Origin: Chara braunii
Taxonomy: Eukaryota; Streptophyta; Charophyceae; Charales; Characeae
DNA: 49,565 nt
Assembly: GCA_003427395.1 (NCBI GenBank)
Contig: BFEA01000020.1
Coordinates: forward strand, 5,300,241 to 5,349,805
Reading direction: 5' to 3'
The notes beneath the pieces are model-generated. The model was not told the origin of the DNA. It saw nothing but the letters and a program-made list of their open reading frames with translations, and did not search any database. The position numbers and the translations under genes were made by a program. Positions 1-9,367 of the stretch are shown piece after piece. Position 1 is the first letter of the stretch. Each line of letters begins with the position of its first letter.

Positions 1-644
1 TGTAATCTGGCGGTCCCTCCACCTGGCAACGTGTGTTTGACCACTTTTTGGTCCCAGTCAAACTGGGGCTGTACTACAGAGAGGTAGTACATACCTAGTA
101 ACATGTCCATTGGGAGCTCGTCACTGACCAGGAACGAGACACGATGTCTCAAGTCCCCTCCCGNGTANGGGAAAACACACTCTACATCATGGAGGTAGTC
201 ATTAACTACCATACGCTGTTTGTTGGCACAGGTCGACTCCACAGGTCGACTCAGGCGCTGCACTTGCCCCTGTAAGCGCAGCCTCTCAACGCACGCGCGA
301 CTCATAAAGTTTCTAGTCGAGCAAGTGTCGTAATAGGCCCCGGCCTTGCGGCCTCCTATGACTACCTCGCTGACAAACATTTCATTCTTAGGGGCTTTAA
401 CTAATGCCGTCCAAGAAGCTAGTGGATCTGATCTAGACCACTCATGCTCTAGCTCCTCTAAGGATTCAAACACATTCATCGAACAGAGGGTCGATGACTC
501 TGAATGTGTTTGCGGGACGACTGAAGAGTCTGTAGCTTGGGCCATCTCTCGCGAAGGTGAGGGTGAATCCACAATCGCGACCCTAGTAGGAACAACTACT
601 ATCCCTACTGGCCCGACGTGTTTCCCGGAGCACTGCTTGAAGAA
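1..644 (-). CDS. Ty3/gypsy pol start: aspartic protease region (partial)
   Basis: Read on the minus strand in the -1 frame relative to the zinc-knuckle ORF upstream, this stretch stays open from 644 to the window edge. It encodes the start of a retrotransposon polyprotein. A retropepsin-like core is visible: hydrophobic residues, then YYDTCSTRNFMS (about 350-300), and 65 codons on the block ELPMDMLLGMYYL, matching the family's second conserved block (usually (I/V)LGMDWL). The role would be polyprotein processing in the virus-like particle. The active-site triplet reads D-T-C, where the family has D-T-G or D-S-G, so this copy's protease is probably inactive. The lack of stops over more than 600 nt supports real coding. 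Reverse transcriptase and integrase would lie outside the window. Confidence 0.75.
585..626 (-). promoter_or_regulatory. Candidate -1 ribosomal frameshift signal between gag and pol
   Basis: The minus strand carries the heptamer G GGA AAC at 626-620, in the correct register (X XXY YYZ) of the zinc-knuckle ORF. The zero frame ends at TAG 607-605, 13 nt after the heptamer. The -1 frame runs on into the protease. Ten nt downstream, 609-603 (AGTAGGG) can pair with 591-585 (TCCTACT) as a 7-bp stem with an 11-nt loop. The same heptamer is known from retroviral gag-pro junctions. Activity is inferred. Confidence 0.5.
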
Positions 645-892
645 CTAGCAACGTTGCTACCAACGGTTTGAGAGGATCCTACTGCCGACCCCATAGTGGG
701 CAGGATCTTCTCGGTGACCTTCCTATTGCGGCACTTGTACATGCTATGGCCATATTGGCCACACTTGATACAAGCTTGCCGTGCCCACCGATCTCTCCAC
801 ACGTCTTCAGCTAGACCCACTTTCTCCCATGGAGGAGCATTAGGGCCTGTTTGACTCTTCGACCGGGATCCCCTAGGGCGTCTACCGGTCCC
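605..892 (-). CDS. Gag C-terminal zinc-knuckle segment of the same gypsy element
   Basis: This segment is in the same frame as the 893-2587 gag ORF and separated from it only by one TAA (895-893). It encodes a basic/proline region, then a CCHC zinc knuckle, CIKCGQYGHSMYKC (C-x2-C-x4-H-x4-C), followed by a serine-rich tail ending at TAG 607-605. Zinc knuckles in Gag bind element RNA for packaging. The TAA is probably a nonsense change (for example from CAA) that splits gag in this copy, although a functional stop cannot be excluded. The segment's tail overlaps the start of the -1 pol frame and holds the frameshift heptamer. Confidence 0.7.
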   Translation of the reverse strand, partial: GTGRRPRGSRSKSQTGPNAPPWEKVGLAEDVWRDRWARQACIKCGQYGHSMYKCRNRKVTEKILPTMGSAVGSSQTVGSNVASSSSSAPGNTSGQ

Positions 893-2587
893 TTAACCTT
901 TTTGTTGGGTTACGGCGGCGACTACTCCACCCTCTGAAGTATCGCCGCCTGCCTCTGCACCTACTCCCTCCTGGAAGTTGCCGTCCAACTCGATGGTTGA
1001 TCCATCGTTGTCGACAAACATAATGCAACCTTTCGCCTTCCAGTTGGGAGGCAGTGTCTTCTTTCTCCCTTCCGTAGTGGGTGCCTGTCCATGCCCTATC
1101 TTTGCTTCTAGGTCTACGGCCACCTTACTGAACGAAGGAAAGTTGTGCATATTAATGTTGGCCTCTTTCGCCAACTGGTTCCTGAGCGGCAGAGATAAGG
1201 TCCTCAGGTACAAAGTTAGTAGGACCTGGGGGTCATAGCATACCCCTGGAACACAAATCAAACGCTCTACAACGTCGGTGGCATCCCTTACTGACTTAAA
1301 CTGCCGCGTGTGCAGTGTCAGAATCGCGTCAGTGGCCTTTTGAGCCTTCTGCGGATCATGCCACCTGTCTTCCACCATTTTCAGGAAGTCCTCCAATATT
1401 TGAGAGGCTGCCCAAGAGCGGAAGTCATGACCGTACCCCTGGAGTTGCACTAACCCACTCAACCATCTCGCTGCACTACCCTCCAGGTAGGAAGCAACCA
1501 CAAACACTTCTTCGTGTGGCAAGGTGAGTTTACACTTGACGTAGACTGGCACCGCCCTCAACCAAGTGTCGAGGTCTTCGCCTCTCTTNTCTCCTGTAAA
1601 AGGTTTGGGAGCGGCGATGGCCGTCTTTGGAACCCACTGACTTTGTCCCGGTCCCTGCACCAACCCGGGCTGTGGACCCGGCGATACAGGNTGTTGTGCT
1701 AGCTGCTGGGGCTGTGTGCCCTGAGGTTGCACTAACTGCGAGACAGCAGGCTGCGTGGTGATTGCAACCTGTGACGGACTTGGAGTAAACACTGTCTGAA
1801 NAGGAACCTGCAAACTACTCCCTGCTGTTACCCCTCCTGACAGAGGCATGCCCAGGGAAACGATAGCAACCGATGAAGGGNCTACATATGGGGATACCCC
1901 AGTCACNGGTGGAACAGAAAGAGGAGGATATGGCACTGACCAGGCACCAGGCCCTGCTGGTGATGGTGCTGCCTGAGCACGCCCTGCCAACACGGCTAGG
2001 CTTTGTTGAATGTCCTGAAGGAGAGTAGTTTGATGCTCCTGCATCTCAATTACGCCTAGCAGGGCCCTCCTAACTACCTTCACATCCTCATCCATATGCG
2101 TCAGGTCCATCGTCTCTAACTCCTCTATGTCTGTCCCTCTTTGTTGCATCCTGGCTCTTCTTCTAATCATCATCTCTTTCTCCCTTTTTATCTTTCCTAA
2201 TGCTTGCTGTAGCTGTGCCTCTTGCAGGGATGCCTGCTGGATGGCGACATCCTCTGGGGACAACACCGCGGGCTGGCTTGCCATTAAGCCAGTGGACTGA
2301 CTCACGGTCTGCACGACCGTGGACCCGGCGGTACCTGAACTTCCGGCTTGGGAAGTCTGCTGCGCAGACGTGCTCATGGCTGTGGTAGCCATGGCTGCTA
2401 TAGCACTGGCCTCTCTAGCAAATGCCCTGCTGGCCTCGGCTGCTCTAACTCTCCTTTCCCTTTGTCGGTGGAACAGTTCCCTATCACCCTCCGGTCCTAA
2501 AGACACATGGGATACCGGTCCTCTAGCCGATCGTAAAGTCCTGCGGTCGTCCTCTCTGGTGTCCTCCACGTCGCTCACTGTCCACAC
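893..2587 (-). CDS. Ty3/gypsy Gag polyprotein, main part
   Basis: A 564-residue ORF. The first third is charged, with an Ala/Ser/Gln-rich linker and a helical stretch (about residues 110-200, with a KIKREKEMMIRRRARMQQR core) likely to be coiled coil. Residues 200-330 are Pro/Gln-rich. Residues ~335-500 match the retrotransposon Gag capsid family: PKPFTG near the start, W(L)RAVPVYV, EGSAARWLSGL, then a terminal helical part with LYLRTLSLPLRNQLAKE. Gag would form the virus-like particle. A few codons contain N. The start at 2587 (Met-Trp-Thr) is the first in-frame ATG; a 1.2 kb leader separates it from the primer-binding site. One TAA separates this ORF from the zinc knuckle. Confidence 0.8.
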   Translation of the reverse strand: MWTVSDVEDTREDDRRTLRSARGPVSHVSLGPEGDRELFHRQRERRVRAAEASRAFAREASAIAAMATTAMSTSAQQTSQAGSSGTAGSTVVQTVSQSTGLMASQPAVLSPEDVAIQQASLQEAQLQQALGKIKREKEMMIRRRARMQQRGTDIEELETMDLTHMDEDVKVVRRALLGVIEMQEHQTTLLQDIQQSLAVLAGRAQAAPSPAGPGAWSVPYPPLSVPXVTGVSPYVXPSSVAIVSLGMPLSGGVTAGSSLQVPXQTVFTPSPSQVAITTQPAVSQLVQPQGTQPQQLAQXPVSPGPQPGLVQGPGQSQWVPKTAIAAPKPFTGXKRGEDLDTWLRAVPVYVKCKLTLPHEEVFVVASYLEGSAARWLSGLVQLQGYGHDFRSWAASQILEDFLKMVEDRWHDPQKAQKATDAILTLHTRQFKSVRDATDVVERLICVPGVCYDPQVLLTLYLRTLSLPLRNQLAKEANINMHNFPSFSKVAVDLEAKIGHGQAPTTEGRKKTLPPNWKAKGCIMFVDNDGSTIELDGNFQEGVGAEAGGDTSEGGVVAAVTQQKG

Positions 2588-3838
2588 TAGATCATTCTAG
2601 ATGCCTACCGCAACTTAATACACAGACCAACTAATTAGTGGTGGCTATCAGAACAGATCTCATTTGGGGTCAACAGGTAAGTGAGGTTCCTATTGTCAAT
2701 CCTATTTTTAGCAAGATTAGTTCCCAGACAGAGAAAACATCAGGAATAAATAATATTCTAAACTAATGCTGTCTGTCAGATGTCACATGGCTGTCCATCT
2801 AACTAATCAATAATAAAAATAATGTTGACTGACCGGGTCTGTTCACAGTTTGGAATTTAAACCCGAACTTATCATCTGAAATCTACCCCTCCCTTTGTTC
2901 TTCCCAATGTCACAGTGTCACGTTTCTTTGCATCAGAAGCCAAGCGTGTCTTAAAGGTGTGCAATCCGGTCCCACCCCTGTGCCCCGGGTTATCGTCGAG
3001 CAAGGCAGCCACAACACTCTTATTTACCCTCGTACGCCGACGAGCCTTCCACTCGGATGATCTGGCTGATCAAGAGGCAATTNAANGTCCGCCCCCAAGT
3101 GACATCAGNAATTATTTTACNTCGCAGCNGGACGACAATCACAGCCAGATCAGAGCCGAGTCCCCAGCCAGAAATGTTTATAGACGGTCTGGTAAGCGTC
3201 TGTAGAGGCTGCCACACTCGAGTTAACCCCTATCATGCGCAAGCAGCAGAACCAACGACTTGCAGCGAAGCATGCGTGTACTACACCCAGTGGGTTGGCA
3301 TGGTGACCGTGACCCAGTGCTTCGTCCAGGGCCCTTCAAGAAGCTCCGCCCGTCTTCCCCCAGATGCTCCATGTGAACAATCACGACTCTCAAGGTTGAG
3401 CGCACACGACACCTCACGATGAGAGGACTCTCAAGACAGAACTCANAACCTCACGGTAAGAAGTGATGAAGAGGGTAGATAAGGTTAAGAGCAACGTACC
3501 TCGTTCATGCTGCCCCCAACCACAGAGATAATCTCACCAGATGACCTGAAGATGATTGCGATGACCAGTCACAACATTGGCACAACCTGCGTTTCGCCGT
3601 TCCACCTCAGCCTCAATCACCCAACAGATAGTTCTCATCACACTGCAAACACCCAATATTCACACCTTAGCCTTCCAGGCGATGCCCCTCACCACCTGGG
3701 TCGCCTTCACACTCGTCTCCACCCTCCTCACTACACACCACTTACGGCCAAACTCTCCCAGCAGACCGCATGTATGTACCGTATAGGGCAGAAGACAAGC
3801 GCCAGATGAGCGCAATCGTACCACAGCTCCGATACCAA
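2588..3838 (-). other. Leader and primer-binding site of the minus-strand gypsy element
   Basis: The minus-strand sequence TGGTATCGGAGC (3837-3826) differs by one base from the usual primer-binding site complementary to initiator-Met tRNA (TGGTATCAGAGC). It lies just after a minus-strand TTGCA that would end the 5' LTR. From there to the gag start is about 1.24 kb with no convincing coding sequence and several single Ns. Confidence 0.55.
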
Positions 3839-4100
3839 ATTGCAAGGAAGATGANCATTAGCGAACTTTGGCAATCAAACAGCATCATACATATGAGCCC
3901 AGATAGTCTTGACCTCGAACCACAGGAGACTGGCATCACGAGATACACCAAATAAGAACACACCAAGAGNTCAAAATTGACAATGCTGAAGTAGTCCCAT
4001 CATCATCAACTACGAACCAGAGTTGATATCCTATTGGCGCTCGGCGCCCAGACTACAGGTGGCAGATCCTATCTAGCCTATACTACGAAGCAGAATGNTG
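3839..4100 (-). repeat. Probable inner end of the 5' LTR of the minus-strand gypsy element
   Basis: This is assigned only because it directly precedes the primer-binding site on the minus strand and the sequence ends in CA. The partner LTR is outside the window, so the outer boundary (somewhere above 4100) cannot be set. No coding is seen. Confidence 0.35.
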
Positions 4101-4703
4101 ACATCAACAGCGTTCCCGAAGTACGAGCATATGNNGACCAATGTCGCACGCTTCAGCACCAGGTATGTCTCTCGTAACACTCACAACCCCNATCCACACN
4201 GCACAGATGCCACTAGCACCCCAAGGACCACCCTGCGCTTCACCTAGCATACAGCAGCGCAGCTTGGCTATGGCTGCGTGCTCCCTCCTACTCGCCCGTG
4301 AGAGCGTGAGTGCCAGCCAGCCAGCGGATTGCGCAGCAGCGCTCACGCAACATGCAACCAGCGCCCGAATGCCGAATGAGGAGGCAGGCCCTTCCCTATA
4401 TCGAAGTGGCCTGCCTGCGTCCAGTCCAGGAAACTTCCGGTAGGCCCCGGTAGGCACAGGCCCAGTCACGAAGGGAGCAGGCCTGGGGCCTGAAGTGGTT
4501 GCATGCGCCCAACTGCTTTTCGGCCTGTGTTTGGCCTGGTACCCGTATCCAGCCCAGGGCCTGGATTCATTCAACCAACTGGCGCAATGCAACTGTCTGA
4601 ATTTCCCCGTTGCGGGGTACCCTGAAGAGTGAGGCCCGAAGGGCCTGTCGTGCCTGCCTTCACTTAGGGCGGCCGACCTTGTTGCAGATAGGGCCCCGTA
4701 GGG
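4101..4703. other. Unassigned GC-rich region
   Basis: AGGCC-rich sequence with several short inverted repeats. A long open frame on the minus strand is interrupted by a poly-Phe run from poly(A) and has no family features. It may be part of the LTR above or the body of the poly(A)-terminated repeat to the right. Confidence 0.3.
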
Positions 4704-4818
4704 GCTAAGCGGGCGTAGCCTCGCAATACTCAATACAGTGAGGCCAAAAAAGCTAAGCGGGCGTAGCCTCGCAATACTCAATACAGTGAGGCCAAAAAAA
4801 AAAAAAAAAAAAAAAAAA
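4704..4818 (+). repeat. Tandem 42-bp duplication ending in poly(A)
   Basis: A 42-bp unit starting GCTAAGCGGGCGTAGCC occurs at 4704-4745 and again, identical, at 4752-4793. A-rich runs follow each copy; the second is a run of about 25 A. This looks like the 3' end of a poly(A)-tailed retroelement on the plus strand, with the tail unit duplicated. No pol III boxes or target duplication were recognised. Confidence 0.55.
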
Positions 4819-5259
4819 GCAGTGAGTCTGGGAATCCCTCGACATCTCAACCCGGATATCTGAGGGCGGTGCCCACAGTGTAACATCTGGAAACCGGGTC
4901 CGGCGTCCCTTACGATCAACTTCAGAAAAACTTAAAACTGGACCTATGCTACGGAATAGGTGGAGGCTCTAAAACAGCTACCAACGAGTCACCTAATCTA
5001 ACTGGGAGCCTTACCCAGCTTCGCTTTAAAGATATTACAGAGATATTACAGAAACAGCTCAACTTACGCTTGGCAACCCTATCACGGGTGGACTGACAGT
5101 CCTGCCTGTCACCCCTACCTATGAACCCGAATATGAACTTGGTAACACTCCGATATGTTGGGCGTACAGCGGCCCTAAGGTCAGCCAGGTAGTGACTTGC
5201 GGATGCCCATTCTCATCCTGCATAACCAATCTTCCTTTATGACCCCATGTCCGCCAGAA
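4819..5259. other. LINE 3' flank or untranslated region, nothing recognised
   Basis: Non-coding sequence between the poly(A)-ended repeat and the LINE ORF2 stop. No T-run that would mark a LINE poly(A) tail on the minus strand is visible. Confidence 0.4.
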
Positions 5260-8200
5260 TCACTTCGTTCCAGCCCGGGAGGAGCCGGCCTTTGCTTTCC
5301 TGTACCAATCTGCCCATATACATTGTCTGAATTGAGCCTTAATTCGGGTTTTCAGAACTTCATCAGGAATCCATTCCTGCCGAAAAACATGGCTGTTCCT
5401 TTCCTCCCAAATTACCAGTATTAGGACTGCTCTGAAAACTTGGGCCGAAAAACATGGCTGTTCCTTTCATCAGGAATCCGCCCCTGCCTTAGCAGAGCTG
5501 GCGGGGATTCCGTCCAAAATGTAGTCATCCTACCATTCCATGCTTGAGAGCTTGAGATCCACCCAGTGCTTTCGCCACCAGGACCAAATTCGTTTAGAGA
5601 AAGGACAGTCCAACCATAGGTGGCGAGTGGTTTCCCACGCCCACTTACATCGAGCACAGCTGAGCGGGACGTCCATACATCTGCCTGCCAAGAAGGCTGC
5701 AGAGGGGACCACTAACAGAGGTTGAGTCCATAAAATACTGGCCTGACGCTGGGAAGGAAGCTTCTGCAGCAGTTTCCATTGAATAATTCTTCAGAGCCAA
5801 ATCTGCTCTGGCCTTCCTTACTGCTTCGAAAGGTTTGCGCTTTGAATACTGTCTGAGGATCTGAGCCCCCCACCTGAGGGTATATTGAAGCAACTGCAGG
5901 TTAATCATACCCTGGGCGGTTTTCACCGTCCAACTCCACGGAAAGGATGCAGTTTTACTTCTGAAGCAGGCCTCCCTGCCATACATAATCGTGGGCTGGC
6001 TACATTGTGCCTGTCCAGATTTTCATCTACCAAGCATTGAGTGAGTTCTGGCACTGGAGATAAGATTCCTTCGTTCTCAAGCCTCAGTGGGATTACTTCT
6101 TCCCACGATGGTTCGTGCATCCAAAACTGAAAGACCCGTTCACCTGTTTCCTCTTTCTTCAAGAACCTGCAAACCCTGGTGTCCTGTGGGAGGTCCTTGA
6201 AAAGATACCAGCTTCCTTACTGCACCGGCTCGTTCTGGCCGAGTTGGTCTTTCCACTGCTGTGGGATGGCCTCAATCAGGACTTGCAACTTCTCATGCAC
6301 CAATCGTAAGTGTGGGTGTTTTCTTATTAACTCTTCTTCAGTTACCCAATCCGAATTATCAGGCTTTCTGATGTTCCGTACTCTGAAGATGCCCCTCTCC
6401 ATCCAGCGCCTTCCAAAAGGACCTTGTCTTACTGCTGCAGAAAGAGGTAAGTCAGTCTGATCTACAATGTGCGGATTATCGAAAGGCTCTCATTCAATAT
6501 CTCTGTGAGTGTCTGGGGCTCTGAATAATGAGGTGGCTTAATCTGTTTCCATGCCCGTAGGACAGACCTCCAGAAGGCCGATTTCGGTCGTCTGTTCACA
6601 AAGGCCTCACTTAGAAAGCAGGACCAAACATCTGAGTGATTACAAAGATTCCATTCTTTTCCCAAAATGTATTCTCCTAACTGTACCCATAGCCTGTCCT
6701 GAGAACCTAAAGCAGCTTTAATTGGCCATTTTGCCAGGGAAGCCATGTTCTGCAGTTTGGGATCTAGCAGTCCCAGGCCCCCTTCCTTCCTTGGGGTGGC
6801 AATAATATCCCAGGCTACCTTATTCAGACAGCCCTGATCCTCACTTGCCTCAGGTTTCCAAATCAACTTCCTAGCTCTTGCCCTAACCTGGGCGTGAGCT
6901 GCATCACTCATAAGGTGAACAGACAAGACGTACCGCAACACAGAAAAGGCTGAAGCGGAAATCAAAAGAGCACGCCCAAACAGACAATGTAGGTAAGGCC
7001 TGTTCCAACTGGGGATGCGGGACACCACTTTCTGCTCCAACACTTGGTCTTGTGCATCTGCGCAGTCGGCCATTGATACTTGAACGCCCAAGAAACGCTC
7101 TGACAAATCACTTGGTACTCTTCTGATTCCCCAATCCACACACAGATGATGGGCAGGGGGTAATAGATAGACTGACTTGGACCAATTAATTGAAGCCTCA
7201 GATAAGGAGCAATAGGAGTTAAGAACTTGGGAGACTTGGTCAAGGGCCTGCGGGGAGTTCTCTGCACAAATAGTTAAGTCATCAGCAATCGCACCTACTT
7301 TCCATTCTACACCTGGTTTAATCTTTAAGCCGAAGATTTGTGGATTAAACCTGAAGTTGTCGAGTAAGATCTCAAGGTGAATTACGAATAGTAGTGGGGC
7401 CAAGGGACAGCCCTGTTGCAAGGACCTTGTCAGTTTAAACGAGTCTGAGCGATGGCCGTATACATACCCCGCACCCACTTACAGATATTACTACCAAAGT
7501 TCATGTGTTTCAGGGTGGTTAAAACAAAGGACCAGCCAACTTTGTCATAAGCTTTCTCCATGTCGAGGAGAAGAATGGCTACGTCTCTGTTTTCTTTAGC
7601 GATTACCTCTACTGCCTGTAGGGTGGTGATGATGTTCTCGTGGATTGAGCACCCCTTGACAAAGGCGCCTTGTTCTTGTCCAGTCAGTTGTGGCAGGTGT
7701 ACAACAATTCTCAGTGCTAGAGCTTTGGCTAGCAGTTTATAGGATGCATTTAACAGGGAAATAGGGCGCCAATTTCGTATATCTTTCTTAGACCCTTTTT
7801 TGTAAAGCAGGGAAATAACTCCTTCCAACATATCTGAGGGGAGATCCTCGCCCAAAAGGACATTATTGAATAAGTCGGTAAGGACAGGGCCCAGGGCATC
7901 CCATAAGGCCAATATCAACTCGATGGGAAGACCATCGGGTCCCGGGGCCTTGCCTGCGGCCATAGCCTGCGCGACAATCTTCAGTTCCTCCATTGAGAGG
8001 GGCCGGTTTTAGATTGAGGGAAATATAAACGGGATCCTTATTTTCGAGTAGTTCCAAAAATCAGAGAAGTCTCGCAAGTCTAAGTCGGGCAGGTCAAAAG
8101 GACGACGTGTGGTGAGTATGTCGCTGAAATACTCTTTAGCATATTCGCACATATGGCTGGCGGAGCTGTGAGTGAGAAAGGATGGTCCAACTGTTTCATT

Positions 8201-9365
8201 AAAGGTCTGGTGTGGGACTTCAACAGGGCCTGAAAAGTGTCTTTTGTCATACGATCATAGTGAATCATGCCCTTGATTCTTAACCAGTCCTTGTGTTGTT
8301 CTCCAAGTTTAGTCTCCTGCAACTCAAGGGCGGCCAAGGCTTCCTGCCTCTTTAGATACCAGTAAAGGTCAGAAACCGTGTTACTTCCCAGATTCTGTTC
8401 CACACATGATATTGTGGCTCTTAGGTCCTGTAGAAGTTTATGTGTCTTTCTACTTTTCATTCGTGAGTAAATGTTGCAGGCTTCCTGCAACGCAGACATT
8501 AGTTCATCGTACCAGGATTGCGGGGAGGCACACAATGTGGAGACTTTGCTCCAATTTTGGATAATTCGATTCAGCCATTGGATCAATGCCTCGTCCCTCG
8601 GGTGAGACACATTTAACCTAAAATAACCAGGACCTTTGTCAGGATTTCCCCCCAGCAGTAAATCGAAAATTACGGGGGAGTGGTCCGAGAGAGGAGAGAC
8701 TCCTACTTGGGCCTCCAAGCAGTTAGTCCAAGGGGTGCCTTTTACTAGTGTGAAGTCCAGGCGTCTAGCCGACGCTGCGCCCTATGCGGAGCCGAACCAC
8801 GAAAAACCATGAATGTCCGGATTCAGGTGTCTGTACGCGTCTGTTAAACCGAAGGAATGTATGAACTCATGTAACAGTAAAGCGTCCTTTTGCAGAGGTT
8901 GGACCACAGGTGAATCCAATCCCGGATTCAACACTGTGTTCCAATCTGCAGCCAGAATAAGATTGTCAGAATCCGGAATTATTTTCGGTAGATCCACAAT
9001 GAAGCGGGCTCGTGCGTTGAACTCTGTCGGGAGATATAAAGACATAATAACCCATGGTTCTGAGTCAATTTCCACTTTGACCCAACACCAGCGCCCAGAG
9101 GCATCCGTCAACGAATCAATGACATTTACTAAAAGATCTGTTCGGAACAAGATGGCCGTCCCACCCTTAGAGCCAACTGCAGGGGCCCATAGCTGAAAAC
9201 TTGGCCACCATTGTTGCATCTCCCATATCTTTCCATCGTTTAATTTAGTCTCCTAAATACACAGGATTTTGACTTTGTTTTCAAACATCCAGCTTCGTAA
9301 CCGGTTGCATTTATTCCTATTAGTGGTGTCTCCTAAGCCCCTGACATTCCAGGTGGCAAAGGAGA
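5260..9365 (-). pseudogene. L1-type LINE ORF2 (endonuclease, reverse transcriptase, zf-RVT), decayed
   Basis: The product would nick target DNA and reverse-transcribe LINE RNA. Domains in order on the minus strand: APE-type endonuclease from 9355 (TWNVRGLGD, then ILCI-stop-ETKL at the usual QETK site, AADWNTVLNP, LSDHSPVIFD near 8680); RT fingers/palm at 8000-7430 (GKAPGPDGLP, WRPISLLNASYKLLAKALA, LLLDMEKAYDKV); LQQGCPLAPLLF and IADDLTIC (the F/YADD motif, first residue changed) at 7430-7250; a long connection; then a zf-RVT zinc-binding motif (CARCKWAWETTRHLWLDCPF) near 5650; and a C-terminal WEERNSHVF block ending at TGA 5262-5260. In-frame TAG at 9255-9253 and 8784-8782, TAA at 6219-6217 and at least four frameshifts make it inactive. 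It overlaps the end of ORF1 in another frame. Confidence 0.85.
5352..5480. repeat. Short duplication inside the LINE ORF2 tail
   Basis: Two copies of CCGAAAAACATGGCTGTTCC (about 5383 and 5444), each with a nearby CATCAGGAATCC, show a local duplication of roughly 60 bp. It breaks the reading frame between the zf-RVT motif and the C-terminal WEERN block. Confidence 0.6.
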
Positions 9366-9367
9366 GC

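Noticed and set aside
4104-4919. 271-codon open frame on the minus strand
   Set aside because: It runs through a poly-Phe stretch from poly(A) and a tandem duplication, has Ns, and shows no family motif; it is a by-product of GC-rich repeats.
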